Shown: positions 50,646 to 60,822, numbered from the stretch's first letter. The stretch: DNA of 64,000 nt from Thiobacillus sp. (GCA_019459325.1 JAIBFA010000047.1:1-64000), one strand, 5' to 3'. Translations and numbers: made by a program. Notes: a model not told the origin generated them from the sequence alone.

Positions 50646-50701
50646 GTTCATCTCCTGGCCCGAGCCGCCAATCTGCGGACACGAGCGTAGGTTGATTCAT
50701 C

Positions 50702-50722
50702 GGGCGGCGGCACGCGCCGCCC
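50702..50722 (-). other. Intercistronic hairpin between nifD and nifK
   Basis: GGGCGGCG and CGCCGCCC form a perfect 8-bp stem around a 5-nt loop. It could protect or punctuate the nifHD mRNA. Confidence 0.5.
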
Positions 50723-50734
50723 ACTCGGACTGCC

Positions 50735-52219
50735 TTACGCGGCCTGGGCGATCGCTTCCGCTTCCGGCTTCTTCTGCCAGGGCGGGGTGAGGATCTTCCA
50801 GCACGGGTTGTTGATGGTCATGTCCATATCGCGGGCGAAAATGGCGAAACCGTCATAGCCGTGGTACGGGCCGGAGTAGTCCCAGGAGTGCATCTGGCGG
50901 AACGGCACCCCCATCTTCTGGAAGATGTACTTTTCCTTGATGCCGGAGCCGATCAGGTCGGGCTTGACCTTCTTCACGAACTCCTCGAACTCGAAGCCGG
51001 TGACGTCGTCGTACAGCAGCGTCGCGTTGCCCATCTCCTTGATGGTGCGGTCGTAGTCGTCGTTGTGGCCGAACTCGTAGCCGGTGCCGACCACTTCCAT
51101 GCCGAGGTCTTCATATGAACCGATGACGTGGCGCGGGCGCAGGCCGCCGACGTACAGCATCACGCGCTTGCCTTCGAGGCGGGTGCGGTACTTGGCGATG
51201 ACCGCATCGACCATCGGCTGGTACTTGGCGATCACCGCTTCCGCGCCGGCCTTGATCTTGTCGTCGAAGTGCGCGGCGATGGCGCGCAAGCTTTCGGCGA
51301 TCTTGGTGGGGCCGAAGAAGTTGTACTCGATCCAGGGGATGCTGTACTTCTCTTCCATGTGGCGCGCGATGTAGTTCATCGAGCGGTAGCAGTGGATGAG
51401 GTTGAGCTTCACTTTCGGGGTGAGCTCGATCTCGGCCAGGGTGCCGTCGCCGGACCACTGGGCCACCACGCGCAGGCCCATTTCCTCGAGCAGGATGCGC
51501 GAGGACCAGGCGTCGCCGCCGATGTTGTAGTCGCCGATGATGGAGACGTCGTAGGGGCCGGGGACGAATTCCTGCTTGACGTCCTTGCCGTCACGCGAGA
51601 ACACCCAGTCGCGGATGGCGTCGTTGGCGATGTGGTGGCCGAGCGACTGCGACACGCCGCGGAAGCCTTCGCAGCGCACCGGCACCACCGGCTTGTTGAG
51701 TTCGGCGGCGCCCTTCTTGGACACCGCCTCGATGTCGTCGCCGATCAGGCCGATCGGGCACTCGGACTGCACCGAGATGCCCTTGTGCAGCGGGAACAGG
51801 CCTTCGATCTCGTTGATGATCTTGGCGAGCTTCTTGTCGCCGCCGAACACGATGTCCTTTTCCTGGAAATCCGAGGTGAAGTTCATCGTGCCGAAGGTGT
51901 TCACGCCAGTGACGCCGACGTAGTAGTTGCGGCGACCGGCGCGGGAATATTGGCCGCAGCCGACGGGACCGTGGGAGATGTGGATCATGTCCTTGATCGG
52001 ACCCCACACCACGCCCTTGGAACCGGCGTAGGCGCAGCCGCGGATGGTCATCACTCCGGGCAGCGACTTGCGGTTGGAGGTGATGCACTTCTTGGATTGC
52101 TCTTCACTGTGGTCGTTGACCGCCAGATGCTTGGCCCGGTCCTTCTGGGCCTTTTCGGGATAAACCTCGAGCACCTCCTTGATGAGGGCTTCGGTTTCTT
52201 CACGCGTCAATGCTGACAT
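50735..52219 (-). CDS. nifD: Nitrogenase MoFe protein alpha subunit
   Basis: A 494-residue catalytic subunit. P-cluster cysteines are in [23 protein letters not shown] and [11 protein letters not shown]. The FeMo-co ligand Cys lies in [12 protein letters not shown] and the ligand His in [15 protein letters not shown]. The start ATG at 52219 has GGAG upstream. Full-length Mo-type sequence. Confidence 0.98.
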   Translation of the reverse strand: MSALTREETEALIKEVLEVYPEKAQKDRAKHLAVNDHSEEQSKKCITSNRKSLPGVMTIRGCAYAGSKGVVWGPIKDMIHISHGPVGCGQYSRAGRRNYYVGVTGVNTFGTMNFTSDFQEKDIVFGGDKKLAKIINEIEGLFPLHKGISVQSECPIGLIGDDIEAVSKKGAAELNKPVVPVRCEGFRGVSQSLGHHIANDAIRDWVFSRDGKDVKQEFVPGPYDVSIIGDYNIGGDAWSSRILLEEMGLRVVAQWSGDGTLAEIELTPKVKLNLIHCYRSMNYIARHMEEKYSIPWIEYNFFGPTKIAESLRAIAAHFDDKIKAGAEAVIAKYQPMVDAVIAKYRTRLEGKRVMLYVGGLRPRHVIGSYEDLGMEVVGTGYEFGHNDDYDRTIKEMGNATLLYDDVTGFEFEEFVKKVKPDLIGSGIKEKYIFQKMGVPFRQMHSWDYSGPYHGYDGFAIFARDMDMTINNPCWKILTPPWQKKPEAEAIAQAA

Positions 52220-52276
52220 TCCGTTCTCCTTGCACGCTGCCACCAATCTGTGGACAGCCTGCGACAGGTTACGAAT

Positions 52277-52305
52277 GCGTCGTCCTCTTTTACGAGGAAC
52301 GACGC
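52277..52305 (-). other. Intercistronic hairpin after nifH
   Basis: GCGTCGTCCTC and GAGG-A-ACGACGC pair into a strong stem. Hairpins here raise nifH transcript level over nifDK in other diazotrophs; that is the likely role. Confidence 0.6.
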
Positions 52306-52313
52306 TCCGGGTA

Positions 52314-53339
<1,026 letters not shown>

Positions 53340-53377
53340 TCAAAAACAGGCGCCGGACACAACAATGGCCCGGCCTT

Positions 53378-53393
53378 TGTAGGGATGACGACA
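53378..53393. promoter_or_regulatory. NifA upstream activator site of nifH
   Basis: TGT-N10-ACA, 98 bp beyond the nifH -24 element, a normal distance. It overlaps the ATG at 53385, a likely draT start. Confidence 0.8.
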
Positions 53394-54206
53394 AGACCCG
53401 GCAGCCTGCCCGGCAACGCGCGCCTGCCGATCAACCGCTGCAACCTGCCGGCGTCGATTCTGGGCAGCCTCAGCTATCAGCAACACCCCGTTCCGCTCAA
53501 GCTCGACGGCGTCGAAGAACTGCATCACGGCCTGTTCGAAGCGCTCGATGCCCTGCCCGACCCCGGCCAGCGCGCGCAGCTGTTCATGACCCACATGGCC
53601 GCCGCCTTCAGCCTCGATCATCCGGAGGAAGCGGGCTTCAGCGAGACGGCGCACGATCGCGTCCGCGCCACCTATTTGCGCCTGATGCGCGGCTGGGCCT
53701 TCGATCCGGATGGCCAGGAAGGCGCGGTGCTCAAGGGCTGGGTGGAATCGCGCTTCGGCCTGCTGCCGCGTCACCACGGCGGCGCCATCCGCGATTTCTC
53801 CGGCGCCACCTATCGCCGTTACCTGGAGGCGCGCAGCCGCGGCCTCTACGGCGCCAACGCGCTGGAAGCGCAGCTCGACCTGCTCTACAGCTACTGCCAG
53901 GTCGAGCTGGCGCGACAGCGTCCGGGGCAGACCCACCTGACGCTCTACCGCGGCGTCAACCGCGTCGCCGACCACGAAGTGCTGCGGGAACTCTCGCGCA
54001 ACCGGCGCGTGGTGCTCCTCAACAGCCTCAACTCCTTCACCCCCGATCGCGAGCGCGCGGGCGAGTTCGGCGACTTCATCCTGGAAGTGCAGGTGCCGCG
54101 GTCCAAGGTGTTCTTTTTCCACCGGCTGCTGCCGGGCGTGCTCAGGGGCGAGGACGAATTCGTGGTGATCGGCGGCGTGGCCGAAGTGGAATACGCAACC
54201 CGCTGA
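53385..54206 (+). CDS. draT: NAD+-dinitrogen-reductase ADP-ribosyltransferase
   Basis: A 273-residue enzyme from the ATG at 53385 (an ATG at 53310 would add 25 residues). It switches off NifH by ADP-ribosylating R102. Recognisable DraT segments are LPINRCNLPASILGSLSYQQHP, AFDPDGQEGAVLKGWVESRFGLLPRHHGG and HLTLYRGVNR near the NAD site, with VVLLNSLNSFTPDRERAGEFGD after it. It is divergent from nifH, and its partner draG is at 29979. Confidence 0.95.
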   Translation: MTTRPGSLPGNARLPINRCNLPASILGSLSYQQHPVPLKLDGVEELHHGLFEALDALPDPGQRAQLFMTHMAAAFSLDHPEEAGFSETAHDRVRATYLRLMRGWAFDPDGQEGAVLKGWVESRFGLLPRHHGGAIRDFSGATYRRYLEARSRGLYGANALEAQLDLLYSYCQVELARQRPGQTHLTLYRGVNRVADHEVLRELSRNRRVVLLNSLNSFTPDRERAGEFGDFILEVQVPRSKVFFFHRLLPGVLRGEDEFVVIGGVAEVEYATR

Positions 54207-54269
54207 AAATCAACCCATGGGCTGACATCCCCCGCTTCAGGTTGGTGCGGGCTGCCAGGCCCCTGAAGG

Positions 54270-55916
54270 CTACCGACCGGAGAAACGCAGCCTCGACAGC
54301 GCCTTGAGGCTACCGTCCTTGTAGTAGGCATCAGCCCATCTGCCGTCGATGGCCAGCGGACGGACCTGCTTCAGCTTGAGCAGCTTGGCGTAGTAGCGAA
54401 ACCGGTAGTGCTCATAGAAACGCAGGATCTCCAGACCGTAGCGATCCGCCAGATCGGTATCGCCCCGGATGATGAGGTAATTCTCGTCGTTGCCGTTGCT
54501 CGCGGCGGTGCTGAGGTTGTGACTGCCGCTGATCACCACGGGTGCGTCGGTGGTGAAGTTGGCGACGATGGCCTTGAGGTGAACCAGGAGATTGCCCCGC
54601 TGCCCTTTCAAGCCCTCCTTCACCCAGCCTTCCAGCCCCTTCGAGAGCAAGGCCGTGGCGGCGAATTCAGCGGTTCTGTCCGCATGAAATCCCGTGATGC
54701 GGCTGGCGGTATTCTGGATTCCATAGCGCAGCACATCGTCGTTCTCGGCTCCGAGCAGGGCATCGAGGATGGCTTCGGGCAGCCTGAACGCCGTGGCGAA
54801 CAGCAGGTCCTTGTCGGCCGCGTTGATCACGTTGATGAACTCGGCAAGGTCCGCGCCGCCGGAGCGCGGCGAGAACCCCGCGAACAGCGCCTGCGCCGGG
54901 TCCATCGGGTTGTTCGTGCCTATCCATTTGCGCGTGGCCGTGACGTCGGCAGGATCGTCCCAGATCACGTCGAACAGTTGCAGGTAGCGCGCAGCGATGG
55001 ATTTGTCATCCGCCACATGCACGACGTTGGCCTGCCGGTAGACGCCGTTCTCGGTGAAGTTGGTGCTGCCGCACAGCACCGCCTGCGGCACGCGCTCACC
55101 GGCCGCATTGATCTTGCTGAGGACGATGAACTTGTCGTGGAAGATCCTCTGCGTTTGCCGCCCCCGTTTCCTTGCAGCCGGGATTTTCCTCAGGCTGGCT
55201 TCGTTCTGGTCCGTCTGCTCGTCTCCGGCTTTGGCGTGGTACAGCACGCGCACCTGCACACCGCGCTTGTGCGCCGCATTCACGGCATCGACGATGGCCT
55301 TGAGCTCGTACTCGTAAATGGCGATGTCCAGTGCCCACTTGCCGTTTTTGGCGCGCTGGATGAACGCGAGGATTCGATCGAGCAAGCCGTGCTGCAGCCA
55401 GTCCCGCGGCTTCGCCGGCCAGTCCTCGATAGGCAGGCCTTTGTTGGCGCTGAGCAATGCATCGAGTCCGGGGAACTGGCGTCCGAAGGACTGGCTTGCG
55501 GCAACGGCACGGTTGAAGATCACCCGATGGTCCTTGGGCTTGCCGTCGTCAGTGGTCACCGCCACTTCGAGCGACTCGCCCAGCTCAGGCGCATCGGGCG
55601 TGCCGTAGACCAGATGCACCCGGTACTTGCATGTCGTGTTCGCTTCGATGCTGTAGTCCGCCCAGCGGAACTTCTGGATCGGCGCAATGTTGCTCGGCGT
55701 CGCATTCCACTTGGGCAGGGTGTGCGCTCGGTCGGGGAACGTCAGGCTGTTGAGCAGCCACTGCCATTTTCGCGTTCCTTCCTTCTGCTGGATCGCGAAG
55801 CCCAGCAGGCCCTGCCGTCGCGATTCCGCGAGATCAAAGGCCAGCAGCACACCGTTGGTGCCCGCATAGGCTTTGACGCGAAAATCGTCCTGTGAGTTTT
55901 TCTTCAGCTTGCGCAT
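54270..55916 (-). CDS. Phospholipase D-like nuclease/transphosphatidylase
   Basis: A 548-residue cytoplasmic protein with two PLD half-sites: FHDKFIVLSK then GSTNFTENG (about 315-355), and VHLKAIVANF then SGSHNLSTAASNGNDEN (about 455-490). An N-terminal beta-rich domain (about 1-150) precedes them. No signal peptide. Stand-alone two-HKD proteins include nucleases used in defence and DNA repair, but nothing here fixes the substrate. It lies between draT and the cassette array and is not itself flanked by attC sites. Confidence 0.85.
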   Translation of the reverse strand: MRKLKKNSQDDFRVKAYAGTNGVLLAFDLAESRRQGLLGFAIQQKEGTRKWQWLLNSLTFPDRAHTLPKWNATPSNIAPIQKFRWADYSIEANTTCKYRVHLVYGTPDAPELGESLEVAVTTDDGKPKDHRVIFNRAVAASQSFGRQFPGLDALLSANKGLPIEDWPAKPRDWLQHGLLDRILAFIQRAKNGKWALDIAIYEYELKAIVDAVNAAHKRGVQVRVLYHAKAGDEQTDQNEASLRKIPAARKRGRQTQRIFHDKFIVLSKINAAGERVPQAVLCGSTNFTENGVYRQANVVHVADDKSIAARYLQLFDVIWDDPADVTATRKWIGTNNPMDPAQALFAGFSPRSGGADLAEFINVINAADKDLLFATAFRLPEAILDALLGAENDDVLRYGIQNTASRITGFHADRTAEFAATALLSKGLEGWVKEGLKGQRGNLLVHLKAIVANFTTDAPVVISGSHNLSTAASNGNDENYLIIRGDTDLADRYGLEILRFYEHYRFRYYAKLLKLKQVRPLAIDGRWADAYYKDGSLKALSRLRFSGR

Positions 55917-56064
55917 GCGTCTCTCCTCCAAGGAATGTTCTGGGCAAGCGCGTCGGTAGCTGCGGCGTCCTGCGCTCAAGACCAGGTGACTGATTTCCCA
56001 GACACACTTGAGACGCCACGTTCAGAACCGTATCACCAGGCAATCGAAATTACATCACAAGTCC

Positions 56065-56126
56065 ATGTAGTAAAGTTGAGGGGCGCGCCGCTTTTCGCGC
56101 AGGTCCGGTGGAATGATGGGTTGGGC
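56065..56126 (-). repeat. attC-like site 9 (degenerate, array end)
   Basis: R'' GTTGGGC and the GGGGCGCGCC...GGTCCGGTGG stem are present, but the R' end (TAAAGTTGAG in place of CTAACGTTTGA) is degraded. This marks the old end of the array. Confidence 0.65.
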
Positions 56127-56135
56127 CTCGCGAAA

Positions 56136-56723
56136 TCACCAAATTACCTTCCCGGGTCCACTGGAGCCAGGAAACTGCCAGCCCATATGGGCAACCGTAT
56201 TAACCACGGAACAAACTAGATCGGCCGCATGCCTCTGCAATTGAATGAGGAAGTCGCGATCTATTGCAGTTTCAAATACCTCCTTCTGGCGATTCACAAA
56301 GAAAGGAATCGAGGCTCCATTAGCATCGGGCGTCCTCCACGATCCATGGCAAATGACGTTCCGAAGCGTTGAGGCCTTCCGAAGGTCATCCAGAAGTTCA
56401 TCCAGATTGCTGATGGTCGCTAACGGATGATCCCGAACGGCTTCCCCAAAGTTGTTGATCAAACTGCCTAGCTGATCCGTGAGCGCATGTTCCAGCTTAG
56501 GAAGCCATTCGGCATAGGCTTGTTGAATTTCGTCTTCGCCGTATGGCCTCGTTGCCGTGAACGAAAATATCGCTTTTCCTAATGTCTCTTCAAGGAACCC
56601 AAAGGTCGCTACGCAGCGACCCAACGCCTCCCAGACGTCGGGTTCGTGCCGATGGGTAGGATACTGATCTGGCACACCACGACGATCAACGACGAACCGT
56701 TCTATCTGCTCTTCATCGGACAT
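56136..56723 (-). CDS. Cassette protein, HEPN-like
   Basis: A 195-residue helical protein starting at ATG 56723, 21 bp after the attC R' core. Near residue 145, STLRNVICHGSWR has an Rx4H motif (RNVICH), the catalytic signature of HEPN ribonucleases, preceded by helical repeats like those of HEPN/RiboL-PSP proteins. No antitoxin is adjacent. Toxic or defensive ribonuclease is possible but not shown. Confidence 0.7.
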   Translation of the reverse strand: MSDEEQIERFVVDRRGVPDQYPTHRHEPDVWEALGRCVATFGFLEETLGKAIFSFTATRPYGEDEIQQAYAEWLPKLEHALTDQLGSLINNFGEAVRDHPLATISNLDELLDDLRKASTLRNVICHGSWRTPDANGASIPFFVNRQKEVFETAIDRDFLIQLQRHAADLVCSVVNTVAHMGWQFPGSSGPGKVIW

Positions 56724-56743
56724 CCACTGCTCCCTATAGTGAG

Positions 56744-56833
56744 GCCCAACGTTTGACGTAACCGGCGCCGGAGCGCAGCGGAGGGAACCCAACAGCGTAG
56801 CTGTTGGGTGTCCAGTTGACGGAATTGTTATGC
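56744..56833 (-). repeat. attC site 8
   Basis: Forward GCCCAAC at 56744-56750 and GTTATGC at 56827-56833 bound a 90-bp site with an imperfect palindrome that includes GGAACCCAACAGC/GCTGTTGGG. Confidence 0.8.
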
Positions 56834-57451
56834 ATAGATTTCTCTCAAGGCTGCGACAGTATTTTTGTGTTCTTCACCCACAAGGCCCAAATCTTGGTGA
56901 TAGCGAAACCCCGACATTTTGGCTTGGGCTGCTTCAAGAGCTAACGCCGCATGCATTTTTGAATTGTCCATTTCTCGGAGAGCATGATGAATAAGGCTTT
57001 TGGCAGCATGCCACTTGAATTTATCAAGTGGGAACATCAGATCGCTCTTGCGTTCTTCGAGAATTGAAAGTGCATCACCGTATTCGGATACGATCCGTTT
57101 TGTTGCCACTAAGAAAGGATAATCGACATACTTTGTGGTCTTGTGATTTGGCCTCTCTCTTTCGATGGCGAGAATGTTTTTCATGGCTTCTATAGCCAAC
57201 TCCGTTTGGCCTAGTACAAGATGTGCATCCGCTTTAGCACTTAGAGCACGCACATTTTCAAAATTATCTTTCTTTGACTCGAAGTACAAATCAACAAGTC
57301 TAAGCGCCACGTTCGGAGCGGATTTGACAATAGTTAGCGCCTGAATCACAAGGTACTGATCGCGCTGCGAACGAGCGCGTGAAAGTCTAGAGAAGAAGTC
57401 TTGCTCTGCCTTCTCATTCCACGTTTCTTGTCTAAACCAATCGGTGGCCAT
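56828..57451 (-). CDS. Cassette hypothetical protein, TPR-like
   Basis: A 207-residue helical protein. Segments such as ALSAKADAHLVLGQTELAIEAMKNILAIERE and ALREMDNSKMHAALALEAAQAKM look like tetratricopeptide repeats. It starts 11 bp after the R' core and stops within R''. Function is unknown. Confidence 0.7.
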   Translation of the reverse strand: MATDWFRQETWNEKAEQDFFSRLSRARSQRDQYLVIQALTIVKSAPNVALRLVDLYFESKKDNFENVRALSAKADAHLVLGQTELAIEAMKNILAIERERPNHKTTKYVDYPFLVATKRIVSEYGDALSILEERKSDLMFPLDKFKWHAAKSLIHHALREMDNSKMHAALALEAAQAKMSGFRYHQDLGLVGEEHKNTVAALREIYA

Positions 57452-57461
57452 GTGTTTTCAT

Positions 57462-57542
57462 GCATAACGTGAAGGTAACCGGCCTGCCGCTTGCGGCAGG
57501 TCCGAGCGACCGAAGGGAGCGGTGTTGACCGCAGGGTTATGC
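57462..57542 (-). repeat. attC site 7
   Basis: Forward GCATAAC at 57462-57468 and GTTATGC at 57536-57542, with the GGCCTGCCGC...GCGGCAGGTC stem between. Confidence 0.82.
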
Positions 57543-58322
57543 CGCATAGCGAATCCCTGAGCTTGCTTGAAACCCCTTGGCGTCGAAAAGACACCAGACG
57601 CTGCCCCAAGTAAATTGCTCCTGTCCGGAACTAAAGCTTCGAGAAAAGATTTTTGCGAGAGCAGTGCGTACGAAATTTATCTCTGCGTCTATGGCCTCAC
57701 GCGTAGGCCACCCTCCCTCCATCTTTGCATCTGGAAGTGCGACGCCCCAATGTACTTGCTCAAGCAATCCATGATGAAAGCCAAGTGAGAAGCCGCATGG
57801 GTGACCACCGAACGAGACGCCTTGGAAAACCAACCATTCGTAGCCATTTTTGTGGTCTACGGACGTGCGGTAGAACTCGGCGAATGCCGACGCAACCAAG
57901 TCTCTAGATAAGCCTTTGTTGATGGTGGGAGTAACGCCGTCAATTCGGATTGCCCCATCAGTCGGGTTAATGAGTAGTGGGGGTGTCATTTCATGCGGCA
58001 TAACATTTGAATTAAGGGGAACGTTACAGTCCCGCTTGAATGATTGGTTAGAGCGCCACTGATAGAAGGCCGCACTAAAAAACGCTGATATAACGCAGAG
58101 CTCTACCCATGCACTAATCAAAACAATTGCGACACCACCCGGCGGCCCATCGAGTGACTCGGATGCAAGAAGGTCGAAGAGAGGACCAACAATATAAATA
58201 ACGGGAAGGCTAAATAAGAGCGCCAACTCAAAAGTGGGACTGAAGCCCAGAAAGGCTATCCCGAGCAAAGAGATGAAAATAGAAGTGCCGATTGCCAAAC
58301 CTTTAAACAGAGCTCGTCGCAT
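57537..58322 (-). CDS. Cassette membrane protein
   Basis: A 261-residue protein. Three N-terminal transmembrane helices (about 8-30, 32-55, 60-90) precede a 170-residue cytosolic or periplasmic domain with HKNGYEWLVFQGVSFGGHPCGFSLGFHH. No family recognised. It starts 18 bp after an R' core. Confidence 0.65.
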   Translation of the reverse strand: MRRALFKGLAIGTSIFISLLGIAFLGFSPTFELALLFSLPVIYIVGPLFDLLASESLDGPPGGVAIVLISAWVELCVISAFFSAAFYQWRSNQSFKRDCNVPLNSNVMPHEMTPPLLINPTDGAIRIDGVTPTINKGLSRDLVASAFAEFYRTSVDHKNGYEWLVFQGVSFGGHPCGFSLGFHHGLLEQVHWGVALPDAKMEGGWPTREAIDAEINFVRTALAKIFSRSFSSGQEQFTWGSVWCLFDAKGFQASSGIRYAA

Positions 58323-58339
58323 GTGATAAGGGCCTTGCG

Positions 58340-58417
58340 CTCTAACGTAGAGCTAACCGGCGGCGCTTTAGCGCCGTCCAGCGACCGGAGGGAGCGCGGT
58401 TGAGCGCCGGGTTATGC
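58340..58417 (-). repeat. attC site 6
   Basis: Forward CTCTAAC at 58340-58346 and GTTATGC at 58411-58417, with GGCGGCGCTTTAGCGCCGTC stem. Confidence 0.82.
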
Positions 58418-59023
58418 GTACTTTGTTTCTTGCTCATGGAGTTCTGGAATATATGCCCAATGACCGTATCCACCACACGGTGCGTCAGGATAGATTTTCT
58501 TTAGGCGGAAGATTTCCCCGCCACCAAGATCTAGTCGGACTGGTTTTGTCGTGTAGGCGATTGATTTCTTCGCATGCTTCCATCGGAATGAACTGTAACG
58601 ATCTTTGGTCCGAATTAGAAACCTCTCTTTTTCATAAGCGGATCGAATATCAAACACCCAAATCATTTTTTGGTAAAACCTTTCACGCTCAACAATCTCA
58701 TCTACAGATAGCGCGGAGTGCTGTAATTCGATCACAAGGCCATCTTTCATTCGCGCATCAGCGCGATGTGATATGCCATCGCGTTCAATGTTTACTTCGA
58801 TTTCTGCGCCAAGTGACGCCAAGTACGCCTGCCAACGCAAGTGCCAAACTGAAAGTGGCTCGGCCCAGGAATCGCAATCAATTCCAGAAAGGTGGCCCCA
58901 ATGCCAAACATTGATATGCCCACACCGTGCGCCAACCTCATTGTGGCAACCAGGGCAGATTGCTCTTTGCCCGGAATATGTGGGCATGATCTTGGTCCCA
59001 TTTTCTGCGATTGCGTAGAGCAT
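58412..59023 (-). CDS. Cassette protein, CoiA-like nuclease domain
   Basis: A 203-residue protein. A zinc-like N-terminal motif CPGCHNEVGARCGHINVWHWGH is followed by EVNIERDGISHRADARMKDGLVIELQHSALSVDEIVERERFY and WVFDIRS, the pattern of competence protein CoiA-like endonuclease domains (D, E-x-Q). It may act on DNA. Unusually, there is a 137-bp leader between the attC R' core (59161) and this start, containing a possible 45-codon frame. Confidence 0.75.
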   Translation of the reverse strand: MLYAIAENGTKIMPTYSGQRAICPGCHNEVGARCGHINVWHWGHLSGIDCDSWAEPLSVWHLRWQAYLASLGAEIEVNIERDGISHRADARMKDGLVIELQHSALSVDEIVERERFYQKMIWVFDIRSAYEKERFLIRTKDRYSSFRWKHAKKSIAYTTKPVRLDLGGGEIFRLKKIYPDAPCGGYGHWAYIPELHEQETKYA

Positions 59024-59160
59024 CTGTTATGTGGCGAAACCTATGCAGCGCTTGCGATGATTGATGCGCTCTGTGACCTGTACGAATACGCCAGAAACCC
59101 GAGTGAGCGCCATAACATAGTGCTCGAAATTCGGAATGTATCGATGGCGGCGATCAGGAC

Positions 59161-59231
59161 GCATAACGTTTGAATTCACCGGACGCTGCGCGGCTTCATC
59201 GCGCAGCGTCCGGTGGAATGATGGGTTAGAC
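59161..59231 (-). repeat. attC site 5
   Basis: Forward GCATAAC at 59161-59167 and GTTAGAC at 59225-59231; a very strong stem GGACGCTGCGCG / CGCGCAGCGTCC around a TTCAT-type loop. Confidence 0.85.
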
Positions 59232-59240
59232 GACGACTTT

Positions 59241-59822
59241 TCATTGGTAAAGCAGAGTAACAAGGTAGAAATGGTCTCCGAATGTTCTCACCGATGTGAT
59301 TCCGCCTTCGCTTTTTTCTCCCTCTCTTTGTGTCACTCGGTCGCTTTCATCATAAACAAGAGAGTAAAAGATATTTGCTGCTGCTGCGCCTCCAGTAGAG
59401 CCCCAATTCCACGAGTGGTACATGGGATGAGTGCCTTCAAGCGATCGAACGGTTTGTTCGTAGTTTGGTTTGTTAAATTGAAAGCGCACCCAATGTGAAT
59501 CAAATCCGGTGCGCAGTAGTAAAACCAGAAGCGGCCATACCAGTAGAGGTGCGATTGCGACTGAAGCAAGCTTCAACCAACGCCCCAAGGCCATATTCTT
59601 AATGATGCCCACAATCCAAATTATTCCCACGATGATCGCAGGGATGCCAATGATGGGAACCAGCGCAAACCAAAGATTGAATATTCGGTCAAGCTCGTTG
59701 GCTGAATAGAACAGGGCTGCGACAAGCAATTGGAGCCCGATATGAAATGGCGAGAAGAAGTTTCGCCAACCTCTCGGCGGAGGCTGGTTCACTGCGGTAG
59801 CGCGGGCGTCAGAATTGGACAT
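59241..59822 (-). CDS. Cassette membrane protein
   Basis: A 193-residue protein with about three transmembrane helices (around 28-50, 55-75, 85-105) and a soluble C-terminal part that has SVRTFGDHFYLVTLLYQ. It starts 6 bp after an R' core. No family recognised. Confidence 0.65.
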   Translation of the reverse strand: MSNSDARATAVNQPPPRGWRNFFSPFHIGLQLLVAALFYSANELDRIFNLWFALVPIIGIPAIIVGIIWIVGIIKNMALGRWLKLASVAIAPLLVWPLLVLLLRTGFDSHWVRFQFNKPNYEQTVRSLEGTHPMYHSWNWGSTGGAAAANIFYSLVYDESDRVTQREGEKSEGGITSVRTFGDHFYLVTLLYQ

Positions 59823-59827
59823 CGTCG

Positions 59828-59887
59828 TCTAACGTTTGAATTAAGGGGCGCGCTTTAGCGCGTCCCGCTTGAATGATTGGTTGGGCC
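59828..59887 (-). repeat. attC site 4
   Basis: Forward GTCTAAC at 59828-59834 and GTTGGGC at 59881-59887, 60 bp, the shortest complete site. Confidence 0.82.
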
Positions 59888-59894
59888 GCATGTG

Positions 59895-60392
59895 CTACTT
59901 GCTTTGCATAGGCACAAGCTTTTCGTATTTCTGTTTTTCATGCGCATAGGTGGTGCCAAAGCCGTATTTGTTATTGAGCTTGAGATGAATTTCCATTGAG
60001 AGAAACTGATTCTTTGTATCAACTGTCTGCGGAAGGTCGAGGCATAGCTCAATAGCTCCAAAAACAAGCGGCCGCTCTTTGGACAAAGTGCGATTGACGG
60101 GGAATAGCTCGGTTTGGGCCAAGTAGTCGTAGGTTCCCTCAACTGGAAACGCAATTCCCAAGCGAAATCCGATGATTTCGAGAGGGTTTTCTATTTTTTT
60201 GTTTAGTACCAACTTGGCATTCTTGACCTTGAAGCAGCCTGTCTTTCCTTCCTTTAGGAAGCTGCCAGTGGCATAACCAAGAACCCAGAAGTCTGTCCGC
60301 ACTGGTTCGATGGTGAAATTGGCCGCCGAACCGGTATTGGCGAATAGCGCAAAGAGTAGCGGGGCAATAAACGTAATTATTCTTCGGGACAT
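59895..60392 (-). CDS. Cassette exported protein
   Basis: A 165-residue protein. The ATG at 60392 gives a signal peptide ending at about SAAN; a TTG at 60407 is inside the attC core and is less likely. The mature domain has two cysteines and beta-type sequence (LDLPQTVDTKNQFLSMEIHLKLNNKYG). Function unknown. Confidence 0.65.
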   Translation of the reverse strand: MSRRIITFIAPLLFALFANTGSAANFTIEPVRTDFWVLGYATGSFLKEGKTGCFKVKNAKLVLNKKIENPLEIIGFRLGIAFPVEGTYDYLAQTELFPVNRTLSKERPLVFGAIELCLDLPQTVDTKNQFLSMEIHLKLNNKYGFGTTYAHEKQKYEKLVPMQSK

Positions 60393-60411
60393 TTTATTGA
60401 GGCCCAACGTG

Positions 60412-60488
60412 GAGCTAACCGGCTCGCCAAAGCGCAGCTTTGGCGAGTCCAGCGACCGAAGGGAGCGGGGTTGAGCGCAGGGTTAGAC
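60412..60488 (-). repeat. attC site 3
   Basis: Forward GCCCAAC at 60412-60418 and GTTAGAC at 60482-60488, with GGCTCGCCAAAGCGC...GCTTTGGCGAGTCC stem. Confidence 0.82.
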
Positions 60489-60818
60489 GTCGATTGCTTC
60501 AACATGCAACTCTCCTTCTCGAACTAACACCACAACGCCTAATTCGCCAGGGCGCGGTATGAGGGGAAGCCAAATTCTCACGCCACCCACGAACAGAATG
60601 TTTTCGTTATCGTCGGGAATGCTCTCATAAGAACCGACTTGAATGGCCCAAGGGTGGGGCCGCTCAATTTTCCACTGGGCGCTACCGTCTGAAGCTCGCG
60701 AAACGTCACCAACTGGACCTTGACGATGAATCATTAGCCCAGCCCTCGGGCCTTCGTGGTTCGCAATAGCGCGCTCGATGATTTGCTTTGCTTCGGGGCT
60801 GATCCGCACTTCGAACAT
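60483..60818 (-). CDS. Cassette hypothetical protein
   Basis: A 111-residue cytoplasmic protein beginning MFEVRISPEAKQIIERAI, with DNENILFVGGVRIWLPLIPRPGELGVVVLVREG in the second half. It lacks cysteines, so an iron-sulfur carrier role is unlikely despite some resemblance of the N-terminus. Function unknown. Confidence 0.65.
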   Translation of the reverse strand: MFEVRISPEAKQIIERAIANHEGPRAGLMIHRQGPVGDVSRASDGSAQWKIERPHPWAIQVGSYESIPDDNENILFVGGVRIWLPLIPRPGELGVVVLVREGELHVEAIDV

Positions 60819-60822
60819 ATAC

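Noticed and set aside
59027..59116. Extra attC between 59035 and 59116
   Set aside because: The GTTATG and CATAAC cores are in the wrong relative order for an attC in this array and lack a proper internal stem.
58892..59173. Plus-strand 93-codon frame overlapping the CoiA-like gene and an attC core
   Set aside because: It runs against the array direction, has no ribosome-binding site and overlaps a better-supported gene.
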